Assembly: GCA_039619475.1 (NCBI GenBank)
Contig: CM077115.1
Span: forward strand, 416,524,557 to 416,588,556
Length of the DNA: 64,000 nt
From: Icerya purchasi
Taxonomy: Eukaryota > Arthropoda > Insecta > Hemiptera > Monophlebidae
Direction: 5' to 3'
Each line of letters begins with the position of its first letter. Within the stretch, counting starts at the first letter, position 1. The notes under the pieces are model-generated. The model searched no databases. It was not told where the DNA came from and saw only the letters and a list, made by a program, of their open reading frames with translations. Of the stretch, positions 12,200-23,605 are shown one piece after another. Made by a program: the position numbers and the translations under genes.

Positions 12200-15129
12200 G
12201 TATTTAGTTTTTATTTTTACCTAAGATTTCATTTTTTTTCCCAATAAAAGTTACGATTATTGTTGTTATTATATTAGAATTAGTTTGAAAGATTTGCTAG
12301 GGTATTTACGTATTTATTTTACGAAACTGATTTCAGAAATATTGGAGATGGATAATCGCGAAACTCGGAATTCAAACAACGATATCCGGTTACTCGGATC
12401 TAGCTGCATCGCCTTTCTTTGAAATTTGCAACCGGTTACTTAATTCGCAGCTCGACAGACCTTCTTCGAACACAAAAAAAAAAAAAAAAAAAACTCTATC
12501 CGTGACTTTAACTTTGGTCAAAACGAAACTGCCGTTGCCTCTTTTTTGTTTTTTCGGTAATCTGTCTCCTCCCCCGTTGCTCACATACCAATTGTATCTT
12601 CGCTGACCAATCACCGTGCGCATCCATCAGTTGCCACATGGCCTATATCGATCCCTCTTTCCTCAGACAGCGACAGGTTCCACTTATGCACTCACTCTCT
12701 CATTACGTTATAATTTTATTTTATTCTACCGTATTTTACTTGTATTTATCGATTTATTTTTTCCCAGGTAATGATTTTAATCAATTTTTTTTTTTTTTTT
12801 TTTTTGAATGGACACATCACAACTCTTTAAGTTGCGTTTATTACGTTAAAAAACATTTTGATACAACTCATAGCTTACGTAGCACCGTTTCCCTTAAAAA
12901 TTCAAAAACGATCCTATAACAGAACTCCTTATTTCGTTTTAGATCATCTTCGAATCACCTCATTAGATTTTTCAACTATTGCTCCAGCATCGAGTTTCCC
13001 GTTTCTAAATATACTGAGAATCCGTCATAAACGGAATAGAGACGAAATTTCGAATCTAGCGCAAATAGAGAACCACGCTGATATCTGCGTCATCATATAG
13101 CCGGAGTGAAAGCAGATTATATTCCTCGGAATTTAAGATTACACGACTCCTATGCAGGGTTGGAAACCGAAATATATCCGATTTCGTATCCAACGGTAAT
13201 GGCAACTCTTAGAGCTTTGTCTACAATTACAAAATGGTAGAACATTGACGTTTTTTTTTTTTGCTCCAAAAAACGGGTCGAAACAATAAAATCAAAATTA
13301 TGATTTCACTTTTTCCCGACTAATCTTTAAAATTAGCTTTACACATTCAAAAGAAGAATGTCTTTTATATCTTCCTGCATAGTGGACAATTCCCTCTGGT
13401 AACGGATTAAAAAGAAGCGAAAGGTTTAAAATGAGAAGATTCAATTTTAACGTATAATATTAGGTAGCGGCATTTCGTTCAATTACGAAACACATATTAT
13501 TATGCGTATAATATTTAACATTTTAGGAAAATTTTATACAGTTCATTACATATAACGATCCGTTTAATGATATCGCATTTCCATTAGAGATCTATGTCGA
13601 GAAATTTATAGTTCGTAAAAAGTTACTGCGTTTAATGACGTTATACGGAACAAATGCGAGAAGTGTCAATTAATAAACGGGGGAAAAAAAAAAGAAAGGG
13701 AAGAAAAAAACACACCACTTTCTTTTAAACACTTTAATAACGACTGCAAGTCCGTTTCGAATGGGGGCATGCTAGACGATTAAACGTTCTCTTAATGAGA
13801 AATATTGATCTTTAGGGACCTGCGCAGTTCGATTTCTTTTATGAACTAGATAGAAATTACTACAGAACATTCTGATTGCGTAGGAGAAAATTATCCGCTT
13901 CCGAAATTCCATCAGCTTGATCGATTTATTTTCACGATCGCTTAGTCGTTTAACCGGGGAAAATATATCTCTCTTTTGACTATAGTTATTCTTTCGTCCT
14001 CGCAAACTACGACGAACTATACGATTTTTCGCAAAGCAACAAAATTAAAAATTATCTCCGTATGTGTTTAACGGAAGTTAATTAGAGGCGGACTACCGTA
14101 ATTAAATTTGCAAAAATATCTGTCTCTACCGAAGTGCGGAGAAACGTCCCTTCATGCACACTATAGTGTCCGGTCGATATTTAGTCGATATTTAGTCGAT
14201 ATAAAACGAAATATCTTCCGCAAACGTAGCGCTGTAGCCAACAGTAGTTATAATCCTACGTCAACTTTAAGCGTTCACTTACACTTTGAGAAGTTAATTT
14301 TTCACAGTTTCAGTTTTAATTAATATTTTTAATACTGCAACTGCAATTAGAATTATATTGCGACTTTAACGATTATTTTTATCTGAGACGTTTTTTTTTT
14401 CAGTTTTTTTTTTAGAACTGTACGAATTAAAATAGCGAAATTCAAAATGACCAAAATAACGAAATAAAGAAATAAAATAACTATTACAACATTTATATAA
14501 ATTTTCACAGGTATTTTATTTTTCCCAGATATATTACTCAAAACGAAATTATCCGTCCTTAATAAATTACAATAGATTTCAACCATTAAAAAGGTGTATT
14601 TACTTGTTGATAATAATTCGCACTTTTTTATGCGGTTTTCATTCATTTGTTCGTCGGTACTTTCGTTTATGTCGAAGTATTTCCATTGTTTCTGATTTTT
14701 TTATTTTTGCACTTTCCCATTTCATCTGAATCCTTCTTTTTTCTTTTTTCCTTTTATTTCACTTTAAAACTTTATTTCGTTCTTTCTAGAAATAGTCTTT
14801 CTCGGACTCTTGTTATTCTGATTTACTTTTATAAAATCTAGTAGCAAAAAAAAAAAAAAAAAAGATATAGAATTGGTAATTTTATCAAATTTGGAAACAA
14901 AAGCAGGCGGAAAAGATTTCAATAAGTAAAGTAAAATGATAATTGTAAATTTTCACAAGTTTTCCTATAATTTAGCTAAGGTAACCCAAAAATATTGCCA
15001 AAAAACTTTAATTTTAAACGAGTACAAAAGAGAACCTGCTGCTGTATGAAGAATATTTGTGATATTGAAAAACATATTGATAAAGTGGAGAGGAAGAAAA
15101 AATAGTTACCAAGAGCTAGGCTCTTTTAA
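12200..15129. other. Intergenic, no gene supported
   Basis: Several 60-97-codon frames occur on both strands (12390-12623, 12638-12919, 13772-14005, 14353-14646 and others). All are low-complexity or T/F- and K/N-rich, have no recognised domains and overlap one another. Poly-A/T runs lie at 12474-12492, 12787-12804 and 14846-14863. An 11-bp tandem repeat at 14173-14203 is listed separately. Confidence 0.5.
14173..14203. repeat. Short tandem repeat, 11-bp unit
   Basis: The unit GTCGATATTTA occurs twice perfectly, followed by a third partial copy. Confidence 0.85.
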
Positions 15130-16320
15130 TTGAAATACGTTCACGTTAATTTTTATGAGGAAGACTTGAGGGCGGAGGGGTATCACCAGCCGAGGGCATC
15201 AGCGTTAGATTATATTAATGAGAGAGAGAGCGAGAAAAACGAATTAGAACTGAATGCTACTAAAGGTAGAAGCAATGAAATACGCTATAATAGAAATAAT
15301 CGCCGGAGATGGAAGAGAAAGAATAAACGAAGCACTATATGGAGAGTAGGCAAACCAAGATTCAGGAGTTTTATTATACAAGAGAGAGCGTTCTATAGAC
15401 GCGCATTCGAAGATGTGATTTGTATCGTAAAGTAAATCACAATCATTCAGATGGAAAGAACAAAAAGGAAAGAGAACATAGAAAAACGAAAAGAGAATGC
15501 AGGAAGCCGACTATGGTCAAGGCGAAGCCTGCAGATAGAAGAGATAAAAAAGCACGAAAGATGAGGGAAGTCATAGTATATAAGGATAAAGAGTAGGATG
15601 AGTTTGGATATTAAGACAGAAAGATTCAAGATTAGAGAATAAAAGGGGATAAATATCGTGCCATCGTCTACGATGGCAATTCCCTTGGAAAGAATGTTAA
15701 GAAGAAAATTCGAATAGAAATTGACCAGTCCGAAGATCGAGCTAATGAATCAGCCAGTTTATTACCCTTAATGCTAAAACATGGCTGGGGGATCATAAGA
15801 AATCGATTTATTTAGAACGAGCGCTATATAATCTAGTGACAAGAGAACGAATCAGGAGTATTATGAAGTTTGAGGAACGACGAGGAAGAGGAAAGACGAT
15901 GGACAGTTGCACACCTTTAGAATCGGACACTATCAGAAATTCATTAGAGCCATTTGTGGAAGTAATGTATTGGATAGCACGAAGGATAACTGCGGACTCC
16001 GCGATAAATATGGAGCAGAAGGAAGGCAGTTTATAAGATTTGAAACAGTTGAGTGATAGGACCAAAAAGAGACAGCTGCCGTACCGTCCGTTGTTCTGGA
16101 ACCATCAGTAAAAATAATAGTAAAAGAAATAAGGATGAATGACAGAGTCCTATCGCACTACATGAGCCAGCAGATTCTTGTGAAAGGCCGAAAGAGAATA
16201 TATCTTAGAGGGGATGCAGAAAATTGGAATGATTAAGCATGAAGTAAGGGATCAAAAGAAAAAACGTAAGGAGCGAATTAATTAAGTGTCGTTTTATATG
16301 AGAAAGAATACTTTAGAAAA
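15130..16320. other. Purine-rich tract with broken open frames, origin unknown
   Basis: Over about 1.2 kb the plus strand is conspicuously purine-rich (GAA, AGA and AAG runs), unlike the flanks. It contains plus-strand frames of 101 codons (15130-15435, very basic, Arg/Lys/Glu-rich) and 66 codons (15836-16036), plus a minus-strand 85-codon frame (15808-16065). None shows a domain I recognise. Between them, other plus-strand frames stay open for short distances. This could be a badly decayed gene or retroelement gag-like region, or purine-biased non-coding DNA. A similar tract lies at 45.3-46.6 kb. Confidence 0.35.
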
Positions 16321-16739
16321 GTTACCCTGTGAATTGCGAAACAAAATAAATTTCACGGTTGTAAGATATCAGTGTGAAATATTTAGAAAAAGAAAACGAT
16401 ATTTAAATACTGAAAATCATTAAATAGAAGGAAATTTTTAATGGAGCAAACTGATACAATAGCGGTACCAACAAAGTTTTTACACTGACTGTATGAAACT
16501 AAAAAATGATAAATTAAAATGTCCAATATTTTACCAAGGATTTATCAGAATCTGAGGAAATCTAGCCATAATGAAAATCAAAACGGTCGACTAAAAAAGT
16601 CCCAGTTGGTAGAGCCCTTAATTTACATGCAGATTTTTGAGAAAACCAGGTTTCCAGTTGTTGTCATTACACGAGCCCAACATTATTCTCAGTATACTTA
16701 CAAATAATGATAATTTGTTTTTTTTTTTGGTTCGTTAAA

Positions 16740-16925
16740 TATTGAACGTATTAAATAAAAATAAGTATTTGTGAGTAACGACAGACTAGCCGAGGAGTAA
16801 ACCTGGCACCCATAAGTTAATCTGAAAAGGGTAAGGACTTTATAAATGGTGACAAGTAGCTTAGGATCAATATTGAATTTAGGACTGGACAAGTATTTTA
16901 TAATGGAGGGAGGTTCTTTATGCAT
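16740..16925 (-). pseudogene. I-like LINE scrap: segment after the RT palm
   Basis: The minus strand reads SIIKYLSSPKFNIDPKLL followed by YGCQVYSSA, aligning residue by residue with SILKCLSNHKYNIDPKLL ... YGCQVYSSA of the element at 50.3-51.8 kb. About 55 residues align, so the two belong to one family. The match stops near an A-rich run on the minus strand (about 16709-16729), so this copy is truncated at both ends or internally deleted. In the full element this segment sits between the reverse transcriptase palm and RNase H. Confidence 0.7.
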
Positions 16926-18069
16926 TTATTTTTACGTTTGGAAATGTAAGGAAACCAGGGCAGAGAGGAATCTTAAACCTAAAAATTCAACAGACTGGAG
17001 AACGGAAGAGGAGAATTATTTAGACGAAGGCGAATTTCTCGGTTATCTTTATGCAGACGACTCCTGTGGAAGTTAACACATGAAGTTTTGGACAAGGAGA
17101 AATTTAGCCCATTGTGTACAGTCTCCAGGTATATAGTTTATCAACGGTATTAGTAAATTTTATTTACGAAATTCCAATTTTCCAAAAGTAGCATTTTTAC
17201 CTTTTTCTAGGGCGCGAGTTGTGAAATCGACCAATAACTAGAGAAATAATTTCGAAATTATTAATAGAAAAAAAAAAAAAAATCTATACCGTTGAAAATT
17301 AAAAATAAATAAAAATTGCAGTTCAGCTAGTAAAAAAAGAACCGCATCAAAAAAATACTAGAATCTAAATAAATTGCCATTTCGTTACTTTTGAAGGCAC
17401 GACAAAAATAATAATTCCTCCACGAAAACGGTTTTTATCAGGGCCTAATATCATTCGTAAGAGTGCACTGTGAATAATATGGTACGCCACAAAGATATAC
17501 GTGTGAGGATTGTTGTTATGAAACGCTTAATTCGGTTAATATGTCTTCGTGTTCTGTACATAATGCGTATTAGCTGTGTTGTGTTTTATCTCCTTCGCTT
17601 ATATTAAACCCATCTAATTTAATTTTTAAGGCGGCTTCACACTAGCACCTGTTAGCGAGACAAAACAGCCTCGTTTGTTTTTACAAGACCTGCTCATTTG
17701 TTAACGTTGTGCGAGCTATCATTTCATCGCGCAGTCTCTATTTTTACAATTTATTTCCCGGCATATTAAAAAAAAAAAAACCCTTGAAATTCTAGGGTTT
17801 TTGATTAATTAGCATTACTTTTTTTTTTTCAATTTCCAAAGCGCATTAAGTTCGAAATTTAAAAAAAAACAAAAAATCAGACACTTTTGATAATGCTCTT
17901 CATTCCTCAGAGTTGGAGACAAAATAAAAACTTTAGTTCAAAATGCTTGATAATTCGCTTAAAGTGTAAGTCGATTTCCGAATCGCATATCCCGCATTAT
18001 TTTTTCAAATAAGTTCCCAGAAATGAACTCTAAATTTTACATTTTTAATAATCAGAGGATTATTGCTTA
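16926..18069. other. Intergenic, no gene seen
   Basis: A-runs near 17269 and 17768 and an AT-rich background. The segment near 17628-17660 (GGCGGCTTCACACTAGC) is GC-richer and resembles a DNA-transposon end, but I could not find its inverted partner. Confidence 0.45.

Positions 18070-18105
<36 letters not shown>
18070..18105. repeat. (ATT)n microsatellite
   Basis: About 12 uninterrupted ATT units. Confidence 0.95.
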
Positions 18106-18309
18106 GATTTGCAATAAACTAAACTCTGATATATCATTCAAAGTACTAGATGTTAGTTTTCTGATCATTATGCGATAAGTATACCTATAAATATAGAGAA
18201 GACTATATTTTTGTGAAACCGCCCACGTTCGATGTTTCCTTTGATAGAAAGCTATTACGTAATAAATTATTATGTACTAATACTGATTTTGTTTATAACA
18301 CCCAACATA

Positions 18310-18952
18310 ACATGATATTGACGCTAAATTTGAAAATTTTATTCGGACTATTACCAAAATTGTAGATGAGTGTAAGCAAATAAGGAAAATAAAAATAAAT
18401 ACACGTAAGAGAACACCGTGGGTAACTCAGGAAATAGTACGTTTATCCCATACGAAAAATAATATTTATAAACAAATTAAATCTTTCAAGGGAAATGACA
18501 CTATAATTTCTGAGTATAAAGAAATTTCAAAACTAATACAGAAATTATCTAGAACAGCGAAAAAAGAATATTATAGCAGCTGCGAACTGAATCAAAAGAA
18601 ATATTGGGCAGTAGTGAAAAAAGTATTAGGAAGTAAAAGTCATCGAATACCTGAAGTAATAGTTAATAATAAGAAATTAGATGCAGACGAGAAGGAGTGT
18701 CGATGTTGCTTGTCATTTTATAAATTACTTTTTCAACTCTGTTACCGAACTTATGCAAAACGAAAGGTTTGCAGCATATCGTGCAAACTGTTCTCCCGTC
18801 TTGGAAACTTTCGGATTTATCGATTTTTTGAACGAAGAAATAAAAAATGTAATAATGTATTTTCCAAATAAATCATCGTTTGGGTCATACGGGCTGTCTA
18901 TATTATTAATAAAAGAAAATGTAGAATTTTTTGTCAGACCTTTAACTCAAGT
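18310..18952 (+). pseudogene. CR1-like LINE, linker and N-terminal reverse transcriptase part
   Basis: In order the plus strand reads RTPWVTQEIVRLSHTKNN, KKYWAVVKKVLGSK and, after a frameshift near 18700, CHFINYFFNSVTELM, then FLNEEIKNVIMYFPNKSS and FVRPLTQVF. This follows the canonical pre-RT region of CR1/Jockey ORF2 proteins, in which a 'N-x-YF' segment precedes the first RT motif ending in PLT-x-IFN. The last residues, PLTQVF, abut foreign sequence. The frame resumes with FNESVKAGKFP at about 19370. There is no start codon, because the element is 5' truncated. Confidence 0.72.
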
Positions 18953-19367
18953 GTTTTTTTTGAAAATATATCGATATTTATTAATATTTACACATTTCCT
19001 CGTCAAGCTGTATTATCGACGAGTTTTCTTACATCTAAATACGCCTACATTATACTACTTATATACTATACAATTTTATTTTATTACAAACTTATCCTAT
19101 TTTTGCTTATTTCTAACTTAGCTATAATTAATCTATTCTTTATTTTATTTTTATTTTTTATTATTTTATTTATTTATTTTATTCCGTCCCTTTCCCTTTC
19201 CCTTTCCCTTTCCCTTTCCCTTTCCCTTTCCCTTTTTTCACTTTTGTTTATCACTATTTCCGTACCTTCTTCGCTTATTTAATGCTTATTATTTCCCTCT
19301 TTCTGTAGCCATTCCTTTATTTTCTTTTTTTTCACCCCAATTTTTTCCTCCTCTATTATTTCTTTAG
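18953..19367. other. Foreign insertion within the LINE reverse transcriptase
   Basis: Sequence of about 410 bp separates the two halves of the conserved PLT-x-IFNESV block. It is pyrimidine-rich, contains a CCCTTT hexamer array, and ends in a long polypyrimidine stretch followed by TTTCTTTAG. No protein similarity was seen; the 146-codon frame running into it from the left is read-through. No clear target-site duplication is visible. It superficially begins with GT and ends in AG, but splicing there would not restore the reading frame. Confidence 0.55.
19187..19236. repeat. (CCCTTT)n hexamer array
   Basis: About eight tandem CCCTTT units. It resembles a telomere-type hexamer only superficially: the common arthropod telomere unit is TTAGG, which is absent here. 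Confidence 0.95.
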
Positions 19368-20722
19368 GCATATTTAACGAATCTGTAAAGGCTGGAAAAT
19401 TCCCGAACATTTTAAAATTAGGTATCATTACTCCAGTATATAAGGGAAGCGATAAATGTGATAGGGCAAATTACAGACCCATATGTACACTAACAACTAT
19501 TTCAAAAATTTTTGAGAAATATATTAAGATGAGAGTAATGGGTTTCTCCCTACATAGTAAAAATTCTGTTAGTACAAACCAATACGGATTTTTAGAAGGT
19601 AAAGGAACTGACATTGCGCTATTTAAGCATGTATCCTATATTACGGAAAATCTAGATAAGGGAAAATTAAGCTTAGCTGTGTATTTTGATTTGAGAAAAG
19701 CTTTTGACGTAGTTGACCACAAAATTCTTTTAGCCAAGTTATATTCGTGTGGTTTCCGAGATAGTATTTACAACTGGTTCGAATCGTATTTAAATAATAG
19801 AAAATATATTACGAAAATTAACAAAGTACATGGTGAAAGTATAACGCAGATACATATATGGGGTACCTCAAGGTAGTATTTTAGGTGCCGTTCTGTTTCT
19901 TATTTATATAAACGACGAATTGGGCAATTTAAGTATATCGGGAAAAATGCTCACCTACGCAGATGATACGGCTATTGTCACGAATTCTCGTTACAGTCAT
20001 ATTCTAATGCAACTAGCAAATAGGAATGTTGATTCTTTAGTAAATTGGTTTAAGGCAAATAGGCTTATAGTAAATTTAAAAATAAAACTAAATTCATATT
20101 AGATAGTCATAAACCTCAATACACGTGGGACTGCGAAAAAATTTGTTTAAATGAAAATTCAGAAATAGAAAGAGTGTTTGAAACCAAATATCTGGGTTTA
20201 AATTTTTAATGTGGAATAAGCATACCGATTATTTAGCCTCTAAACTCGGAAAGCTAAACTATATATTTTACTACCTGAATGAATTTTTTAATGAATATCA
20301 CCTGTATCAGCTATATCAAATCGCTATATACAAACCTGTCTTGACGTACGGTAATACCGCTAAATACAACTCTACACAGATTGATTTTTTAAATAAAAGA
20401 ATAGTCAAGTTAATCACGAAAAACAAGATTGATTATAAATTATTTAATGTAAGTACATTATATAAAACTGAATTGATGTTGTTTATGCTAAATAGAAAGA
20501 AAGAATTTTCGAATTAAGGATTGTAGTATTAGAAGTTGTGGAAATGAATTAGCTGCTGTACCTAATCTGATGAAATTTCACTCAAGAATCCAAGCCTTCT
20601 ATATGGCGCCTCTCATATATTTACCACAATTTTTAAAAGACGATTTAAGGAACTTTAAAAAAAGACGTAAATGTTTAATGAATTACTTCCACTCCAATAA
20701 TCATTTTGAGGAACGTTGTAAA
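19368..20722 (+). pseudogene. CR1-like LINE, reverse transcriptase catalytic core and thumb
   Basis: Successive RT motifs are visible: GIITPVYKGSDK and ANYRPICTLTTISKIFEK (RT1-2), QYGFLEGKGT (RT2a), YFDLRKAFDVVDHKIL at 19683-19730 (first catalytic Asp), GVPQGSILG at about 19859-19885, LTYADDTAIV at 19950-19980 (the YADD catalytic pair at 19956-19967), and a thumb region reading LVNWFKANRLIVN and TKYLGLNF. Frame changes occur near 19858, 20095 and 20205, and after 20515. A C-terminal stretch reading KDCSIRSCGNELAAVP and FHSNNHFEERCK ends at the stop near 20722. No RNase H follows, as usual in CR1/Jockey. The protein cannot be made from this copy. Confidence 0.8.
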
Positions 20723-21092
20723 TAATTGATTCAGAATTATGGATGGGGATGTAATGTATATACAAATAGAGTACTTTGGTTGTAAGGAAAAATATAAAAA
20801 TTTTTCTTTTATTTTATTTGTATAAGTTTAGGTATTGAATAAATTTATACTCTACATATTCGGTTTAAGTTTATATCAACTTATATAAACTCTGTACGGT
20901 TTACTTTTATCGCTTTATTTCCATGTTTTATTTGTAATTTTAAGGGTTTTTGTATTTTTCGAAGAGATTTTTACTGTTTTAATACTTATTGCTCGCGAAA
21001 ATATGCGTATAGATGGATTATGTTTGTAATAATAATGATAAACGTTGATTTGATTTGATTGATTATTGTTATTATTGTTGATTTTTTTTTTT

Positions 21093-22244
21093 TTTTTTTT
21101 GCCACTATCAAGCCAATACAAGAATGATGTAAATTAGGGCAGGAACTGAACAGAATTGATTTTTATAAACCGTCGATCGAGCTATTCGATTAATATATAC
21201 TTCTTCGTATAAAATATGAAAAATATCAAACAAACTTAGACATGTTTTAAACATAACCGGAATTGCAGAATGACAAGGCGAAAAACTAGCTACAATACTG
21301 AAGAGTCTTCAATACGACTGAGCCAATAAAGTCCGGAATAAGAATAGCTCTGAGCATCTTTTAAAGCAGTAAAACGCGTTGTATGATTTCGTACGAATTG
21401 TTTGATCCTTTTATCTAAGGTACGTCGGTTATACTTAATCGAGATAAGTACGGATTACGGGCGGATTAGACTGAATAGAAAAGAAAAGAAAGTTATAATA
21501 TGCGATTCTTAAAGAAGGAAGTAAAGACAGACTAAATGCATTTAAAGAAAAATAAATGAAATATAAAGAAAAGTAATAAAGATAACCGAATACAATTTTT
21601 TTTTTTATGACAATAAATAAATAGCGAAAGATGCAGAAACAAGAATGACAGGGAGAATAAATAAGTGAAATAAAAATCAAAATCAGAATGAATATATACG
21701 GAAAATCAAAATGTTCTTCAGTGTTTGCAAACAAAAATACTTATACGGCAGTATTATTTTGTTTAATGAAAGTAAAAATTAAATCGAAAATTGATTTACA
21801 TTTTTCCAAAAGTGAACGCCTAAAAGAGGTTCTTTTCCTTTCCAATTGGAGAAAAAAATTTCTATTTCAAAGTTAAATTCAAAGTTAAACTCAAAGTCAA
21901 TTTGATATAAAATAAAAGCAAGATAGTTTTTGACGTTTTGCAAAATACGCATTTGCAGCGAGGACCTTTTTCTGATCTATTCCATTTTTGCGTTTAAATT
22001 TGAAACTTTTCAAAAAAAAATTTTACCAACTAACATTTTACAGTTTAGTTCCCCCCCCCTTATTTTATTTATTTTTCAGAATTCGAATAACGTAACATTT
22101 TCCAATTCTCTATTGGACCATATAACTTTTTCTGTGAATAACAAAAAATGACGATGTGTCGCTTTCGACTAGAAATAAAAGGAAACAGAAAACAGCGAAG
22201 CGTAAAAATAGCAATAATTACATAAAAGATAAGAGAGCCCATAG
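21093..22244. other. Intergenic, no gene supported
   Basis: Frames at 21435-21734 (minus) and 21930-22151 (plus) are low-complexity without recognised domains. A C-run sits near 22051. No repeats of note. Confidence 0.5.
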
Positions 22245-22372
22245 CCTATAAAGTCTGGTTGATTAGGCGGTGGTGTTTTGTTCGAATAGAATCGGTTCAA
22301 ATCCCGCGGCGTACAACAAAAGTTCAAAAAAATTACGAATGAAAAATAAAAAAAAATAACAACTATAAAATT
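22245..22372 (+). repeat. Possible tRNA-derived SINE fragment
   Basis: Contains GGTTCAAATCCC at 22305-22316, an excellent match to the pol III B box (GGTTCRANTCC), preceded about 45 bases upstream by an A-box-like TGGTTGATTAGGCGG and followed by an A-rich tail. The segment does not fold as a full tRNA: the T stem does not pair properly. A SINE is therefore more likely than a tRNA gene, but no second copy was seen in the window. Confidence 0.35.
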
Positions 22373-22704
22373 TTTAATCGAGCAGAGAACTATTGACATA
22401 AATTTTTCCACAAAAGAGCCCCATCATCGCGTGAGCAAAATTATTTTCTCGACCAACTTAATTAAATATTCAAACGATTTCGCTATTTAGTTTTTCACGT
22501 CGGTAAAAATAACAATAAAAAAAGGTGAAAAAAAGAAAGTTAAATAAACATTTACTTTTCGAACATCTAGGCTACAAAAAAAAAAAAAAAAAATTGCCTT
22601 TGAAAAATATCTGCGGAATTTTCGATTTTCAACCGATTTATTCGTACCTAAAAAAATTTCCCGCACCCTGTCTATCACTTAACACGTGATCATTATTACC
22701 GAAA
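22373..22704. other. Intergenic, no gene seen
   Basis: AT-rich, with an A-run at about 22575-22592. No coding signal. Confidence 0.5.
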
Positions 22705-22801
22705 TAACAATAATTATAATAATAATAGTTAAAATATGAATAATAGTAAAAATAATAATAATAGTAATAATAATAATAATAGTAATAATAATAATAATAA
22801 C
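22705..22801. repeat. (AAT)n imperfect microsatellite
   Basis: AAT/AGT trinucleotide array with interruptions. The overlapping frame 22736-22972 translates it as an Asn/Ser run and is an artefact. Confidence 0.92.
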
Positions 22802-23404
22802 GAACGTATTTTTATAATATATATGGAGATATGTTATAAATTGAGACATCTGACTTTGAAAAATCTTACGCTGTTTTTCAATTTATTTTTTTTATTTTTC
22901 TATTGCGCAAAGAGAATTAAAAGCATCGAATTTAATAATAGACTCGTTTTCGGAGCGAATAAATTCAAATAAATTCGTACACTTAGAAAAAGCCCGGTTG
23001 ATTTTTGGCTATTACTCAGCCATGATAATGGATAGGTTACAATTTTGTCATGTACAGGTGAAAGGAAATATTATGAATTAGATTCTAGTGTCAGTCCGAC
23101 AGCACATGTCGTTGGAATCGATCAGCTTTAACGGTGTTTACCGTCATGTAATAATCGCTATAATCAAAGGCCATAGCAGGTTAAGATAGTGGAAAATTCC
23201 CCTCAAGCCAATCGTTCTAAAAACTATACCATCGTGTGCCAGCCATCGAAAAATACTATCTTCCTGAAAGTTTCAGCCCGCTGGCCTTTAAGGGGCGCCT
23301 CCTAGGGGCAAAAATGTAAAATCAGGTTTTTTGACGATATCTTGAGAACTAGTTGACCGATATTCTTCAAGTTGGGTTCAAATTGAAGATATTTTAAAAT
23401 CCTA
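22802..23404. other. Intergenic; possibly outer sequence of the adjacent inverted-repeat unit
   Basis: Positions 23040-23400 are less AT-rich than their surroundings and include CTTGAGAACTAGTTGACCG. I could not align this interval to the sequence outside the right arm (beyond 27745), and I see no gene. Confidence 0.4.
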
Positions 23405-23605
23405 CAGTCAAAAAATATATTTTCAGACTTATTTATCAACAAAACGTAACCTAAAAATTCATTTGAAAATGTCAAACCGCAATAAAAATAGAGATCTAAC
23501 ACCTCGATGGAAAAATTACACATAATGTACTTTATGCCCAAACTACCGTTACGAATTTTTTCAGATTTTTTAAAGAGGTGGACGCACCTTAAAAATAGTA
23601 AACAC
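23405..23605. repeat. Left inverted arm, outer half (split by insertion)
   Basis: This is the inverted counterpart of about 27568-27745. Shared blocks, read left to right here, are TTTTCAGACTTATT, AAATTCATTTGAAAATGTCA, GATCTAACACCTCG, GGAAAAATTACACATAATGT and TTTTTCAGATTTTTTAAAGA. The match breaks off at about 23605 (CTTAAAAATAG) and resumes at about 25736, while the right arm runs straight through the corresponding point. The left arm has therefore been interrupted by about 2.1 kb. Confidence 0.8.

Larger units (their letters stand above)
18200..21092 (+). mobile_element. CR1-like LINE, 5'-truncated and internally interrupted
   Basis: A non-LTR retrotransposon remnant. It begins in the linker between endonuclease and reverse transcriptase (segment KFENFIRTITKIVDECKQIR near 18335, then RTPWVTQEI near 18410) and carries the reverse transcriptase and thumb to a stop near 20722. 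It ends in an AT-rich 3' UTR finishing in TTGATT-type repeats and a T-run at about 21050-21100. The endonuclease is absent. The reading frame is broken at several points, and by about 410 bp of foreign sequence at 18953-19367. It belongs to the Jockey/CR1 superfamily; the motif FDLRKAFDVVDH and the layout fit CR1/L2-type elements best, but the clade was judged by eye only. Confidence 0.75.

Noticed and set aside
15130..15435. 101-codon basic frame as a host gene
   Set aside because: Arg/Lys/Glu-rich translation of a purine-biased tract, with no domain; kept only as part of a tract of unknown origin.
17628..17660. GC-richer GGCGGCTTCACACTAGC segment as a DNA-transposon end
   Set aside because: No inverted partner was found nearby.
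19187..19236. Interstitial telomere from the CCCTTT array
   Set aside because: The unit is not TTAGG or TTAGGG, and it lies inside an insertion within a LINE.
18953..19367. Spliceosomal intron within the LINE
   Set aside because: GT...AG edges exist but joining them shifts the reading frame by one.
22305..22316. Functional tRNA gene from the GGTTCAAATCCC motif
   Set aside because: T stem and acceptor stem do not pair; SINE-like remnant preferred.
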